Both the position numbers and the translations under genes were made by a program. From the NCBI GenBank assembly GCA_023078555.1, contig CM041200.1, positions 1,054,001 through 1,118,000 on the forward strand: a stretch of 64,000 nucleotides of DNA, given 5' to 3'. This DNA comes from Ulva prolifera. Lineage: Eukaryota > Chlorophyta > Ulvophyceae > Ulvales > Ulvaceae. Under the pieces are notes generated by a model. That model saw only the letters and a list, made by a program, of their open reading frames with translations, did not search any database and had not been told where the DNA came from. Shown here in pieces: positions 1-11,099 of the stretch. The stretch's first letter is position 1; the number at the start of each line of letters is the position of its first letter.

Positions 1-2635
1 AACATGAAATACCGGGCAAGCGACAAACCTGAAAAGCGGGGAGTACTCGGGCTTGACATGCCAGCGCAACGCGACAACAGCAGAGACGGCCAAGATGAGT
101 ATCAGAACAGCTCCATGAACGTACATAAGCAATGAAAGGCTACAATCGCATCAAATGGTGCACAACACATACTCCTGTATCTGAATCTGGACGCACATTG
201 TGCTCCGCACACCTCACAGCTGTGTATGCAGCACGCAGCTTGTTTCGTCTTGCTGTGCTCTGTTGCACATCGCCTAGCCCTTACGCATCAAACCATGCAT
301 ACAAACACGACGTGGTTGTTATTAACTGCAATAAGTGCCCAAGTGAGCGCAAGTGGGCTCCGATATGTGTGCATGCATATTCCGAGCACCAGTCACGTCC
401 GCAGTGTACAAACACTATTCAACATGTGCTGCTGATGCATCCAATGATGATCACAGTTCCACTTGTCGTGCACAGAGAGATCACACTGCAGATAGGTTCA
501 CATACGCCTCAGAGAAACCGTTTGTGAATACCGCTTAGCTAAGAGATAGTGTTCAGGCAGTGTCGAAGTGCAATGCAAGCCACAGGTTGCCATTGAACGA
601 CGTCCAGGATTCTGCAGCCAGACACAACACTGATACAATCACAGCATCAGCTACGATGCAACACAGCTGCCTCAGAACTGTACCCTGCAAGGGGACGGCA
701 GGATTGGCGTTGGGCTGACGTGGTGGAACTGCAGGCACACTCCAGACAGGAGGACAATGTTGCCTATGCCCCCCCCGGGCTGTCAGGTAACATACAGTGG
801 CCGACTGCTTCAGCAGCCTGGCAGGATCAGGTGGCGGCTGCCAGCATAAGGCTGATATGGAATATGAAGCAACTAGCTGTAGATGCAGCGGTATGTTACA
901 GCAGGAAGCGGCAGCGAAAGGGGGTGCTTCTCCCACAGCCTGCCAGAGGTGGGCTGCATGGTCAAGATGCTGCACACTCCTGTGACATGCTTGTGCGGCG
1001 TCGCATTGGCGTACTGGCGCCATAACGCATGAAGCACAGACTACACGCCATGGCTGTCTGTGTGCATTCCTTTCCCAGCGCCGTACAGGAGGTTGAAACT
1101 TCTTACATACTGAATTGATAATCCAAAAATGAATTGCCAACCGAAAATGGGCCGCGGGGCTATGTCCCGAGGGGAGAGATCAGTACAGCTCCTGCTCCTG
1201 GTGAGTCCTAATTGTGCAGTCCGATGTGGGGTAGGCGTAGCACGTAAGGACGAAACCCTTGTTTATTTGAGCCTCACTGAGGAAGGTCTGGTTGCCATGG
1301 TCGACTGTACCACTCTGCAAGCAGACATCAAGGGCTCAGCACCGAGCCAGCGCAGGTCAGAGAAGTTGGTTTGCAGGGGTAGTAGGTTCAGAGACCTGAT
1401 TGACTCTGCGGTGCATCCCAGACGGTCAGGATGAGCGCCACTGCGGGTCTGCGGTGCAGGGGTGGGTACAGAATCATGCTATCTGGACGTTGCAGCACAA
1501 TTCGGCAGTGCACTTCGACGCATGTAAAGGACTCATCACATCAACGGTGACACGGCATTGTGCGATTTTGACGTCGGCGGTCAGAACTGCCACCCCTGCG
1601 ATATTCAAACCAGCGACACACCTCGACGACGCCGGCGCATGAAGAGCAGGCGCCAGCACGGCAAGAGTACGGAAGATCGACACCATTTTCCTGCATCATT
1701 CCTTAACGATGTCAGCGGTGTAAGCGACGTAATTTGCAGGTTATTTTGGTCGCCATTCTAGCTCTCAGGGGTTGTTCCGAAGACAGCCGTAGCTCACCCA
1801 GACTCGGGCGAATACTCAATCACACCGGGCTGAAACTACAGCAGCTCTTGATAAGACGTGTCACACGGCATCGCAACTGAGCGGGGCAGCGGGACGTACC
1901 TCTGCAGCGTCCAGGATGTACGTCGTCGGCTCACACTCGACTTCCGAGGTCCCGTCGGGTGTGATGAATGTGATCTTGTGTGCTTGTACCTGAACTGCTG
2001 TAGTTCGGCAGATAGCGCGTCCTCGTGGTGCGAATGTGGTTGCTAGCTTCGCCTTGGTGACTGCTTGCGCGCTGCAGATCATGGCTTCCCGAGGTCGAAC
2101 GGTGCTGTGAACAGTACCTAGGACAAAATCCAACGACTTCTCCGGAAACAGGTTATGCTTGTTACCTATAAGTGATCATTGAGGAGTCCTGCCCTGGCAC
2201 TACGTGCACAGCATGGCAAGCAGATCTTGCTCGCCTGTTGGACCCGACGAGATGTCGGGGTAGACACATGGACACAGTGAGCGATGCGTGGTCTACATTG
2301 AGACTCTACAAACAATCACAATGTACGTCATATGATATCTTACGCCAAATACGGTGCTGTGAACTGGTTTCGCATATCTAACAGCCCTTTAAATGCAGGG
2401 CTGGCGGCTTCATGCTCCCAGACATGGCCATCCATGCTGATGACGAGCCAAGCTGTAGACCATGGAAAATCGCAGAGCCTGGAGACATATTCGCCCCACA
2501 AAAGAAAACGCTGCGGCAGAGCGCGCAAGGAGGTTGGCACGATCGAGCAGACTAGGGACTCTTCTGCTATGCACACCTCATCATGCATAGATACATACAG
2601 CCTGGTGGACGTAAGAGCACATCCGGGCTGCCGGC
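1..2635. other. Intergenic, no supported gene
   Basis: Only short overlapping open frames on both strands, none with a recognisable domain or coherent exon structure. A minus-strand frame of 195 codons (553-1140) is rich in Cys, His and Trp and looks like a chance frame. No tRNA or rRNA was recognised. Confidence 0.5.
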
Positions 2636-4370
2636 ACGGCCTCCACGGCCGCGCTCACAGAGATTTTCCGCTTCATGAACGCTGTCCTCGCCGGCCAGCT
2701 GCCACACCTCCCGCGCTTGCTGGACTGCCGCCTCCTCCCGCGGCAGTCCAGCAAGCGCCGCAGGGAGGTGTCCGCCCTATCGCCATCGCAGAGACGTGGC
2801 AGCGCCTGGTAAGCCTGTGCGCCATGACCCTGTGCAGTGGCCTGGGTGCTTCCCTCGCGCCGCTGCAAGTGGGGGTCGGGGTGCCAGGGGGCGTGCAGAA
2901 CCTGGGCCACGCTGCGTGCGCCGTGCTGCAAGCGTGGGACGATGTCGTGCTTGTGCAGCTGGAGTGGAAGAATGCATTCAACATGATGTCCCGTGCAGCC
3001 ATCTTGGAGGCCATTGCGTCTCGCAAGCCTGCGCTGCTGCCCTTCGCACACATGTTGTACAGGTTCCCCGCAAATCTCTACATCGAAGGCGACCGCCCAG
3101 CACCGCTGCGATCACGTCGCAGCGCGGCGTGCGGCAAGGCGACCCCCTCAGCCCGCTGCTCTTTGCCCTGGCCCTCCAGGGCCCCCTCCAGGCCGTGCAG
3201 GCCCAACACCAGCCACCCGAGAGGGAGGTCACGGCCGCCCTTATGGCGTATCGGGACGACTGCACCATCGCTGGGGAGCACGTGGACGCCGCCGCCGCAT
3301 TCCGTGCGCTGGTCTCGGCGGCAGAGCCCCTCGGGCTGGAGCCCCAGCTGCACAAGTGCACGGCCTACTTGTGCGGCCGACAAGCATGCGGGAGCCGTCG
3401 CGGCCGCGCTCGGCATTACGCATGCCACGGAGGGCACCGTCATCACCGGCACGCCCATCGGCACCCCTGCGTTCGAGTCAGCGCACACGCAAGCACCGGC
3501 CGACAAGGTGTGCGCGACCATCGAGAAGATGATGAGCCTGCCCCTGACAGCGCAAGACCGGTTCTTGCTGCTCACGATGTCCTGCCAACGCTGTATGCTG
3601 CACTACGCCAGGGTGGTGCCGTGGGCGCACATTTCTGATCACATGCGCCGGACGGAGGCGTCTGTCCTGGCTGCGGTGAATGAAATCATGCGCGTCACGC
3701 GCGACGACCCTCGGGCGGCCGCGCAAGCCGTCCTCCCGGCGCACCTCGGTGGCCTAGGCATCATGTCCACACCGCGGGAGATCGCGGACGGAGCGTACCT
3801 CGCTGCAGCTGCGGTGAGCCACAAGGCATTCGCAGGAGGCCCTGAGTGCATGCAGCCGTTCTGTGGGCCGCACGGGCAACGATTGCAGGAAACCTGGCAG
3901 GCCCTCAACATCGCCGAGCAGCTCTGCCCGGAGCTGCCCGGGCCGGCGAGCGGCCACACAATCGCCAAGGTGTTACCTGCCTTGCAACAGCGTGTCACCA
4001 AGAGGGTTGCCCTGCGCCGCCGGGCGGCTCTGCTTGCCAGCCATGATGTCACCACGCTTGAGGGTGAATGGAACTTGGCATGGCTGCGCAGCTGTGCTTG
4101 CCGTGCGGCCACCCTATGGTTGAGCACCCTGCCACTCTCCCAGGCGCTACGCATGACCGATGTTGAGTTCATGTTGTGCACCAGGGATCTCCTGGGCATG
4201 TCTCCAGCCCCTCGCAATGCTGTCGGCTCGCGCTGCGAATGTGGCACATTCATACAGCCGCATGATCTCGACCACGCGATGAATTGCACACACAAGTCGG
4301 GGACCTGGACGTCGCGCCACAATATCGTTGAAAAACAATGGCGCGAGATCGGGTCCCAGGCATGTGTGGC
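2636..4370 (+). pseudogene. Reverse transcriptase remnant, frameshifted
   Basis: RT homology runs through three frame changes: frame 2 from 2636 to about 2755, frame 1 to about 3100 (RPIAIAETW and a V-Q-L-E-W-K-N-A-F-N block like the RT A motif), frame 3 from about 3108 to 3368 (QRGVRQGDPLSP, then the catalytic-site block AYRDD), and frame 1 again from about 3370. The usual Y-x-D-D box reads Y-R-D-D. Downstream is a Cys/His block (C-E-C, D-H-A-M-N-C, R-H-N, about 4230-4320) of the kind found at the C-terminus of many LINE reverse transcriptases. The changing frame rules out a working enzyme. The long frame at 2332-4713 is therefore only partly real coding sequence. Confidence 0.8.
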
Positions 4371-4830
4371 GTCCACGCGCATCCCACGCACAGCGCCGTT
4401 CGTCCGCGCACGGCTCGTGGACGCTCCGAGGCAGGTCCACGCTGGCCCGCCGGGCCCGCCCCCCCTGACCCTCCCCAGCCCGCCCCCTTGGTCGCAGGCC
4501 CTTCGCGTGCGACAACCTTGCCCGCGGAGCCGATGCCTGCGGCCCCGCCGCCGCCGCCGCCGGACGCGCGCGCGCGGCTTTGGCTCCGGCGCCGACGACT
4601 GCTCAGGCCGCCAACGCCGATGCTGGACACAGCGCCCATGTGGGGTGACCCGCGCCGGATGCTGCGCAGGCTGCGGCGCCGCTGGCGGCGGCGGTGTGAG
4701 GTGGCCAGGATGAGGCGGGGCCTGGGGAGCAGGCCGCTGCCGCGCAGGCGGAGGGGCTGGAACGGGTGCTCAGGACGTTGGCCGAAGAGAAGCTAGGGGA
4801 CATCATGTTTATGCCGCCAGGTGACCCCTT

Positions 4831-5229
4831 GTGCATGGGGATGTGTCGATTGTGAACCCCTATGCTGATACCCATTGCGGCCGGGCGGCCCGGGAGGACG
4901 GGGGTGCTGCGGTGACGCGGGACGTGCAGAAACGCAATGTTTCTCGTTTGTACGACCCTGATGCATATAGCTTTGTGCCGTTGTCGCATCAGACGCACGG
5001 TCGCTTGGGGCAGCCTGCAATGGATCACTTGAACGGGCTGGCGGAGGTTGCGTCTCGGTGTGGTGTTGTGAATCGTGGTTTGTTTGTGACGAACGCTCTG
5101 CGCCGGTTGAGTGTGGCGATGTGCAAAGGGAATGCTATTGTGCTCCACGCGGGGCTTCAATCATTGGCTGGAATCTCCGGCAGGGCTGTGGAACGGGCTC
5201 GTGCCCGACCTAGTGCCATGAACGAGTGA
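4831..5229 (+). pseudogene. C-terminal domain of the LINE polyprotein
   Basis: This open frame is in the same register as the last RT segment but separated from it by an in-frame stop. It reads D-V-S-I-V-N-P, then a conserved R-N-V-S-R-L-Y, F-V-P-L-S-H-Q-T-H-G-R-L-G and T-N-A-L-R-R-L-S-V-A-M-C-K-G-N-A. The last block recurs with substitutions in the copy at 47221. The D-V-S-I-V-N-P start followed by a spaced Arg/Tyr region resembles C-terminal nuclease regions of LINEs; that assignment is inference. The stop at 5227-5229 is followed by the 3' UTR of about 75 bases. Confidence 0.6.
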
Positions 5230-5320
5230 TTGGGTTTGTGAGTGGATTCCTAGAAATGGCCCGATGCCCGGCCTCTGTCCTTTGTAACTACACACACCTA
5301 CCGTCCTGGTTGATGACACG

Positions 5321-6550
5321 TTGACAGCGTTCTTTCAGCAACCTCTGCAGGGTTCTGCAGGACACGTGGCTTCTGCACGGAGTCGCAGTCACACGGGCAC
5401 AGGGGCGCTCCGTGACTTTGGATGGTGGCAGTTGCCACATACAGGCGAGAGAGCAGCCCTGCACAGGATCTTCGGGAGGTGGCGGCCCGGTGGTCCAGGT
5501 ACCCAGGGCTGTGTCGCAGCGGTGTCAGCTTGGACGTGCGTGTGTGCTGCCCCCAGTCTCAGTCCTCGCTACCGGCACCTGTATCCACTTCCGAAACTGT
5601 CACCACAGGGGATAGGAACAAGGAGTCATCGCTTGGGCCAGAAGATGCACTCTGAACCTGCACTGCAGGGGCGCTGCGGGAAGAGCAAGCCTTTAGCAGC
5701 CGGGACCCATCTGCAAGGCTACCCTTTGCTGTCGGTCACTGTGGCGCTGTGCACACTGCGTGTGCGTGATGAGGCAGCCCGGATGGCCACTGGGTGTGCA
5801 CATGAACAGTCCCAACTGCAGCAGGCTGGGACTGATCCAGGCAAGCAGATAAGTAGACATGTGCTGACGTGTGCTCGGGAAGGTGGCCGTCTGCGGGGCG
5901 TGGTGCCGTGCAGGCCCCAGAAGTGGCGTGTGGTCGTCGCTGGGCTGAGTTCACGGCGCCAGCTCCGCCATGCACTATGCTGGCAGCCCGTATGCGCCAC
6001 GCATCTCTTGTTTGCATGTCACCTCCTGACCTTCCACCTGTGTGTTGCCGCCTCTGAGGCGGGGCCGGGTGATTGCACTGAGGCCGAGCCGCCACCGCCG
6101 GTGCTGCATCGGGCCTGTGCAGCGCGGCTCCTGCAAGTGCCGTGTGCCAGTCTGCCAGGTGTCATGTGGATCCATGCACCTGGACGGGACCAGGGCTTCA
6201 GGGTCAGAGCTATGTTGGTGCCCACCGCCGCTGTGTCACTGCTGCAGGGGTCACAGGTTGTAGCTCACAACTCTGACAGTGGCCCGATGCGGCGCTGGTA
6301 TGGGGTGATCAGGACCGCAGTGGCACATCCAGCGGCAAAGCCACGCCTGCTCCATGATAGCTTGCGCCACAGCCTATTGACTGGGTCTTGCATGAGGCCT
6401 GTGGCCTGCGGTGTGGCTTGCATCGTGGCACAACTGCAGAATGGCAGGATGTGCTGTGGAATGGGCATCAGAGACCTGGCGATCAAGTCATCTCGTCACT
6501 GTGTGCTTCTCCCGCATTGCCTGCTGAGAAAACTGCATACTTGTGTGTGA
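5321..6550 (+). CDS. Long open frame of unknown nature
   Basis: A 409-codon open frame without introns starts about 20 bases after the LINE tail. The product is rich in Cys, His, Arg, Gln and Ala, with no domain, signal or repeat that I recognise and no family resemblance. The composition (many CTGCAG, GTGC and CACTG words) is like neighbouring non-coding DNA, so a chance frame or an older element remnant is the more likely reading. It is listed because its length is unusual for this window. Confidence 0.15.
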   Translation: MTAFFQQPLQGSAGHVASARSRSHTGTGALRDFGWWQLPHTGERAALHRIFGRWRPGGPGTQGCVAAVSAWTCVCAAPSLSPRYRHLYPLPKLSPQGIGTRSHRLGQKMHSEPALQGRCGKSKPLAAGTHLQGYPLLSVTVALCTLRVRDEAARMATGCAHEQSQLQQAGTDPGKQISRHVLTCAREGGRLRGVVPCRPQKWRVVVAGLSSRRQLRHALCWQPVCATHLLFACHLLTFHLCVAASEAGPGDCTEAEPPPPVLHRACAARLLQVPCASLPGVMWIHAPGRDQGFRVRAMLVPTAAVSLLQGSQVVAHNSDSGPMRRWYGVIRTAVAHPAAKPRLLHDSLRHSLLTGSCMRPVACGVACIVAQLQNGRMCCGMGIRDLAIKSSRHCVLLPHCLLRKLHTCV

Positions 6551-6725
6551 GCTGCTGATATCACGTGTCGCTCACACGAAAGTTGTGTTTGCAAATCGGC
6601 CGCTGCTCGGTTGGCTGGGGCAGATGTGCTGGTGTGCATGTTCAAGCAGTACACCACCTGGCCCTACTCCGTGGATACCATCCCCACTACCCTGGAATTT
6701 ACGTTGGATGATATCGACCTTCGTC

Positions 6726-6753
6726 GAGCTCCGCTGAAGCTTAAGCGGAGCTC
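6726..6753. repeat. Hairpin palindrome
   Basis: Two perfect 10-base arms, GAGCTCCGCT (6726-6735) and AGCGGAGCTC (6744-6753), flank an 8-base loop GAAGCTTA. It lies in otherwise unexplained DNA about 390 bases before the MORN3-like start. No T-run follows, so it is not a simple terminator; it could be a remnant of an inverted-repeat element. Confidence 0.7.
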
Positions 6754-7139
6754 CGTGGAGTATGATGTTATGATGAAGCCGCTGGTTTGTTGTTGGGGTT
6801 TGTTGTCGCACCAAAGCCACCCGGTGCCACGTATCTAACGGGATAGAGACGCGGTAGGGCAGCAGCTGCGACGACTGTAAATGAATGTGGCGTACAGATC
6901 TGTGCTTACGTGAAAGGGGACCTGTGACAGGAGCGCGTGCGCAAGTGTTGGATGTACACCTTCAACCTATGTACAGATTCCTTACATCCGTGCCATGTAT
7001 CGCTCAGTCCTCTGTAGCAAGCATGTAAGTAACACTGATCTTTAATTTGGATAAAGAGGATACGCCCGGGCGTCCATGTGCCCTGCTCCTACTCTGTCAA
7101 CCTAGAGTCGCAGGAACGTCGCGCCTCAGGACAGCTGCT

Positions 7140-7917
7140 ATGCCCATCCCAGGCGTGGTCACACGTGAAAATTATCATCGCAGGACCCCTTTTTGGCGTG
7201 ATGCAGATGAACTGGTGAGTAAGGCAGTGCCCCAGATGCCCGTCGAGCTCAAGCTGTTGCTTACTCGTGGGAATACAATTGCAGGCCAAGAAATGTGGCC
7301 CACGCAAGACGGTATTCTTTCCCGATGGACAGAAGTTTCGTGGAGAATGGCTAAATAATCTGCGCCATGGTAAAGGGAAGCAGTTTTACAAGAATGGCTC
7401 CAAGTATGAGGGAGACTGGAAGGAAGACCTGAGACATGGACTTGGTATTCTGTGGGCCTGGGATGTTGGGTGTTTCAGGGTAAAGTACAGTGGAGAATGG
7501 CAGGGCGATATACCTCACGGGATGGGCACACACTACGATGATCATGGCAACGTTTACGAAGGTAATTGGGTCAACGGGCAACGTTGTGGTCTGGGGAAAA
7601 TGACATATGAAACCGATTCAGCAGATGCTGCGGCTGACATTTATGAAGGGGAGTGGCAAGCTGATCTGCGACATGGCAGGGGCACTATGACATATGGCCA
7701 GCAAAATGTTTATGAAGGCCACTGGCACAATGACAAACGCAATGGCATGGGGACCATGTTTTTTGTGGACAAAGGAACCAGATTCGATGGTACATGGATG
7801 GACGATGTGCCGAAAGCTGGCACATACTCAGAACTCGAGTCAAATGGTCCCTCAAATCTTCCTGTGCTTGAACTAGACAACCCAGAGATTGTGCTGCATC
7901 AGGCCATAAATCAATGA
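7140..7917 (+). CDS. MORN repeat-containing protein 3-like
   Basis: Two exons, 7140-7214 and 7285-7917, joined in phase 0 across a 70-base GT-AG intron, give 235 residues against about 240 for animal MORN3. From about residue 30 there are six to seven MORN repeats of the form Y-x-G-x-W-x2-x-x-x-H-G-x-G (F-R-G-E-W, Y-E-G-D-W, Y-S-G-E-W, Y-E-G-N-W, Y-E-G-E-W, Y-E-G-H-W, F-D-G-T-W). The C-terminal tail (A-G-T-Y ... L-P-V-L-E-L-D-N-P-E-I-V-L) matches the MORN3 tail rather than other MORN proteins. MORN repeats form beta-hairpin scaffolds near membranes and cilia, and MORN3 is linked to sperm and ciliary structures in animals. No signal peptide or TM segment. A poly(A) signal follows at 7939. Confidence 0.85.
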
Positions 7918-7938
7918 CATCCTTGCACAGGACGGCTG

Positions 7939-7943
7939 TGTAA
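7939..7943 (+). promoter_or_regulatory. TGTAA poly(A) signal of MORN3-like gene
   Basis: TGTAA, 22 bases after the stop codon; this pentamer is the usual chlorophyte polyadenylation signal. Confidence 0.6.
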
Positions 7944-8540
7944 GTGCAAGCATGTTACATAGGTGTCAGACTAAACACACATCATCGCACTCATAGATGC
8001 ATGTCTGACAGTGAGTAAACGTTTCTGGTGCAGAGCACAACAGCGCACGACCAAATTGCACAATGAAGCGACCTGCTGATCGCATGTGGGAAAAGTCTTG
8101 CTTCTAGCCTCTTTGCCATGTGCTGTTATACTACATTGTATCCTGACTGTGCAATCGGCGCTGATGCCCCATACCGATCAACTCCGGCATTCAGACGGCC
8201 TGCAACCCCACCGCGAACAGGCCCATCCATCTGCACACGAAGCATTGTTTACTGATAGCTAGCACTCTTCCACAAGTCTGTAATCAGATCATTTGCAACA
8301 GCAGCAAGACAACTCCATTGCATGCAACACTGGAAAGTACGAGGCGGGGCTGTCTGCAGGTACTTTGTTGAGGCTGGGAATATGCACTGTGCATGTTGAT
8401 TTGCTGCACACAAGGGCACATACTGATCGGTGCTGAATCACAAGAATGAAACATATTTCCTGTCATACACAGCCTGCAACATGCCAGATCTAGGTTGGCG
8501 CATGCTGTATCCTGAGGAACTCGCCTGATGAAGACACATG
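7944..8540. other. Intergenic between convergent genes
   Basis: This is the shared 3' region of the MORN3-like and BAR genes. No coding exon or structured RNA was recognised. Confidence 0.5.
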
Positions 8541-10046
8541 TCAGTTGGACGGCCTTGTCGAGATCACATCGGGATGGATGGGAGTGCACACTTGGTTGGC
8601 CTGGTGCTCATCAAAACGGGTGTCAATCGGTGCTGTGCGGGCATCATGATCTGAGTACTGCTGATCAGATGTTGCGCCATATGTGAAGCCACTGTCTCCA
8701 CTGAATGCTGTATGACCATCTGCATGTCCTTCTGGACTTGGGAACGCATCATGCACATCGGAGCTGACCTGTCGCAGCAGTTCAAATAGCTTCTGTATGT
8801 GCTGCTGCACGTATTTGACATCATTGACCAAATGACGCATGTTTTGATATGTAGTTGCTTCCTTCCGCTGAAAATCATCTTGAACCTCTGCACAACAGCA
8901 AATACTGGGTAAGAATTGGACTGTCACCATTGGTAAAGCTTCATGTAGCAGGTGATCATGCAAAGCAGACATCTGCCACGAAACACACGCGCCATCTTCA
9001 TCTCTTGCCGATGCTTACGCTCAACAAGCTTCATCAAACGAGAATCTTCTGGATCAGTCGTCCTGGATTTGATGTTGGTAATTTCACCTGCACAATGCAT
9101 ATGTCCTTCTGGCAGGGACAGAAAGGGGCAAGGGGCAACCCCAACCAGAGCAATGGGAGTCACAAATTGCCCACCTTCCATTGCAGAAACTGATCGCCGC
9201 CGAGAATCAAGAGTAAGCCTTAATTGCTCTACCTGCTGTAATGCAATCTGCAACACAATTTCAAAGATCAGCATGTGCCTGTATCATGATGCGGTCTGGG
9301 AATGTCCCCATGCTGACTCACCACAACAGTATCAAAATTTGCTAACCACTTGCGTAGAGGCTCCTGGACGTATTTGAAAATCTTCTCCTCCCCTTCTGTC
9401 CCAGTGAGCTCGATTTTGTCAAAATCTACACCTTCTCCAACCATGCTCTCACTCTCAACTGGCAAAGCTTCTCCAGTGCTAGAACCAGCCTTGAACATTC
9501 GTGGAACAGACAGTCCCAAGAATCCATGAGTGTGCTTATTAAAGTCTGCATAAAATGTTTGTGTTGCTGTCTGCTTCGCAGAACTTCCGTTGCATGTACT
9601 CTGACACCAGTGCAGGCAAACAGTGTACACAGGACTGATGCAGGATGGGTCAGAATCAATGAGCCCATGAAAATACTTGTACACGCTTACACATGGTTGC
9701 GGATGTCAGCATGTCACGCACAAATGTTTTTTTGGGGAACGAGAAACGTATGCAGTTGCACGCAGTTCTCACAACCACGACGTGGAATTGCACCTTTAAC
9801 AGCCTTCAAGTGCGCCGTGCACTTCTTATCATAATGCTTAAGCGCATCAGCAAATTTTTTTGTTTCGGTAAACGTAGCCTGCAGTCTGGAATTGGAAGTA
9901 GGCTTCAGGCCCTTCGTCACACCGCAGTTCTGACGGATCTGCAAGTGCAAACAGCGTCATCTACTACTCCCTCAGAAAGACAGACCGAATACCGCAGATT
10001 CAGCATTCCGTACATTCTCGGCCCATCTACGTTTCCACTGTCCCAT
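8541..10046 (-). CDS. BAR-domain protein
   Basis: Six minus-strand exons: 10046-9993, 9938-9794, 9545-9322, 9247-9175, 9087-8989 and 8887-8541. All junctions keep phase with GT-AG ends; the first donor (GTATTC, 9992) is the least certain. The product of about 313 residues starts with MGQWKRRW and an amphipathic helix, then Q-N-C-G-V-T-K-G, a coiled-coil block (E-T-K-K-F-A-D-A-L-K-H-Y-D-K-K), E-P-L-R-K-W-L-A-N-F-D-T-V and two further long helices rich in Lys, Arg and Glu, ending in a disordered acidic tail. This order matches amphiphysin/endophilin-type BAR dimers, which sense or bend membranes in endocytosis. No SH3 or PH domain is visible. Which BAR subfamily it belongs to is undetermined. 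Confidence 0.7.
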
Positions 10047-11099
10047 TTTTCAGCAGCGACGCTAACACGGCGGGTGCTACCTATCAACTTGGCAGCGCGG
10101 GGTCAGTTGTAGCAGCTGACTTGATATCACGGTGTGGTGTGGAACTAGACTCTGCATTAGTCAAATGATTTGCGACAGTTTATATCTACGGTGTGATCGG
10201 ACCCCAGATAACAACGCAGGTGTCTTCAGGTGTACAGAGCAGCGCGTCTGTACGCGCGTCGCGCACGAAGTCTGCCTTGGATCCGGCCGAGCTGCGGCAT
10301 GTCTGTCTTGTTGCGCAATAGCAGTGATTGTTGGAAATTTTACATTCATAGCGCAAGCACTTAGAGGTATATAGCAAGCACTGTACGAAAGAGTCAGTAT
10401 AAGTTCATGAATCTATACTGTTATCATCACGAGCGTGTACGTGCACGGCCAGCTGCAGGCGAATAACATCAGAATCGAATGCCAGCTGGCCGTGGGCAAG
10501 TTCATCATCTTCAGCGTCGAAATCGTTTCGGTTCCGCTATGTGCACCCACGCGAAACGGGTGCAGCTAGCAGGCTCAATGTGACATGTATGCATTTGCAC
10601 GTGCCCCAAGCGGGACGTCCTTGCGGTCGCATGCGGGAGCAACGGGGAGGTGGCGCAGAGCGCCGTGTGCGGCGGTGTGCCACCTGCCGCATGTCGACGT
10701 TTCGCTGTGCAGCTCGCCCCAACAGGCTGCGCAAGTCATCGCGCACGATTCCGTCAGCCAGCATATTCACGTGCAAGCACATATAGGAAATGTAGCTTCG
10801 AGGTATCTGCTGTTTGATGCTCTGCACCAGTGCATGTCGCTTGGGTGGGTAACTGTATTAATGCATGCTGATGATCGCCGGTTCGATGCGACAGCCCGAT
10901 GCTCGAACGACGTGGCCACCAACACTACAAAGGATCCTGCAAGACACCAGTCCTAGTATCGTTATGGGAATCGTGCCCGAAGTCGCATCAAGCAGCCGAA
11001 CTCCGTGTAGGGCGAAGTTTCCCAATACCAGACTTGTTGTAGCGATATTGCTTATGCAAGCGTGGACAACTCAGCATGGTACAGAAATAAGGTCTTACA
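10047..11099. other. Divergent intergenic region, BAR gene / PAPS transporter
   Basis: About 1.05 kb between two head-to-head start codons. It contains the 12-base inverted repeat at 10444-10494 and no recognised exon. Untranslated first exons may lie here. Confidence 0.5.
10444..10494. repeat. 12-bp perfect inverted repeat in divergent promoter
   Basis: CACGGCCAGCTG at 10444-10455 and CAGCTGGCCGTG at 10483-10494, separated by 27 bases. Each arm itself contains the E-box-like palindrome CAGCTG. It is placed between two divergent genes, so it may be a dimeric factor site; that is inference. Confidence 0.65.

Larger units (their letters stand above)
2636..5305 (+). mobile_element. Decayed LINE (non-LTR retrotransposon)
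   Basis: This stretch holds reverse-transcriptase remnants (2636-4370), a proline-rich linker (about 4400-4790), a C-terminal conserved region (4831-5229) and a short 3' untranslated tail. The tail ends in CTTTGTAACTA followed by a TACA/CACA-rich stretch rather than poly(A). The same 3' end recurs at 39161, 39418, 47015 and 47221, which shows that it is a dispersed family and fixes the 3' boundary near 5300. The 5' boundary is not visible. Several frameshifts show that this copy is dead. No LTRs or integrase were seen. The exact clade is not determined; a C-terminal restriction-like endonuclease type is suggested by the region at 4831-5229. Confidence 0.8.

Noticed and set aside
2332..4713. 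793-codon single open frame as one protein
   Set aside because: RT homology leaves this frame twice; the frame is open through GC-rich DNA but is not the continuous coding sequence.
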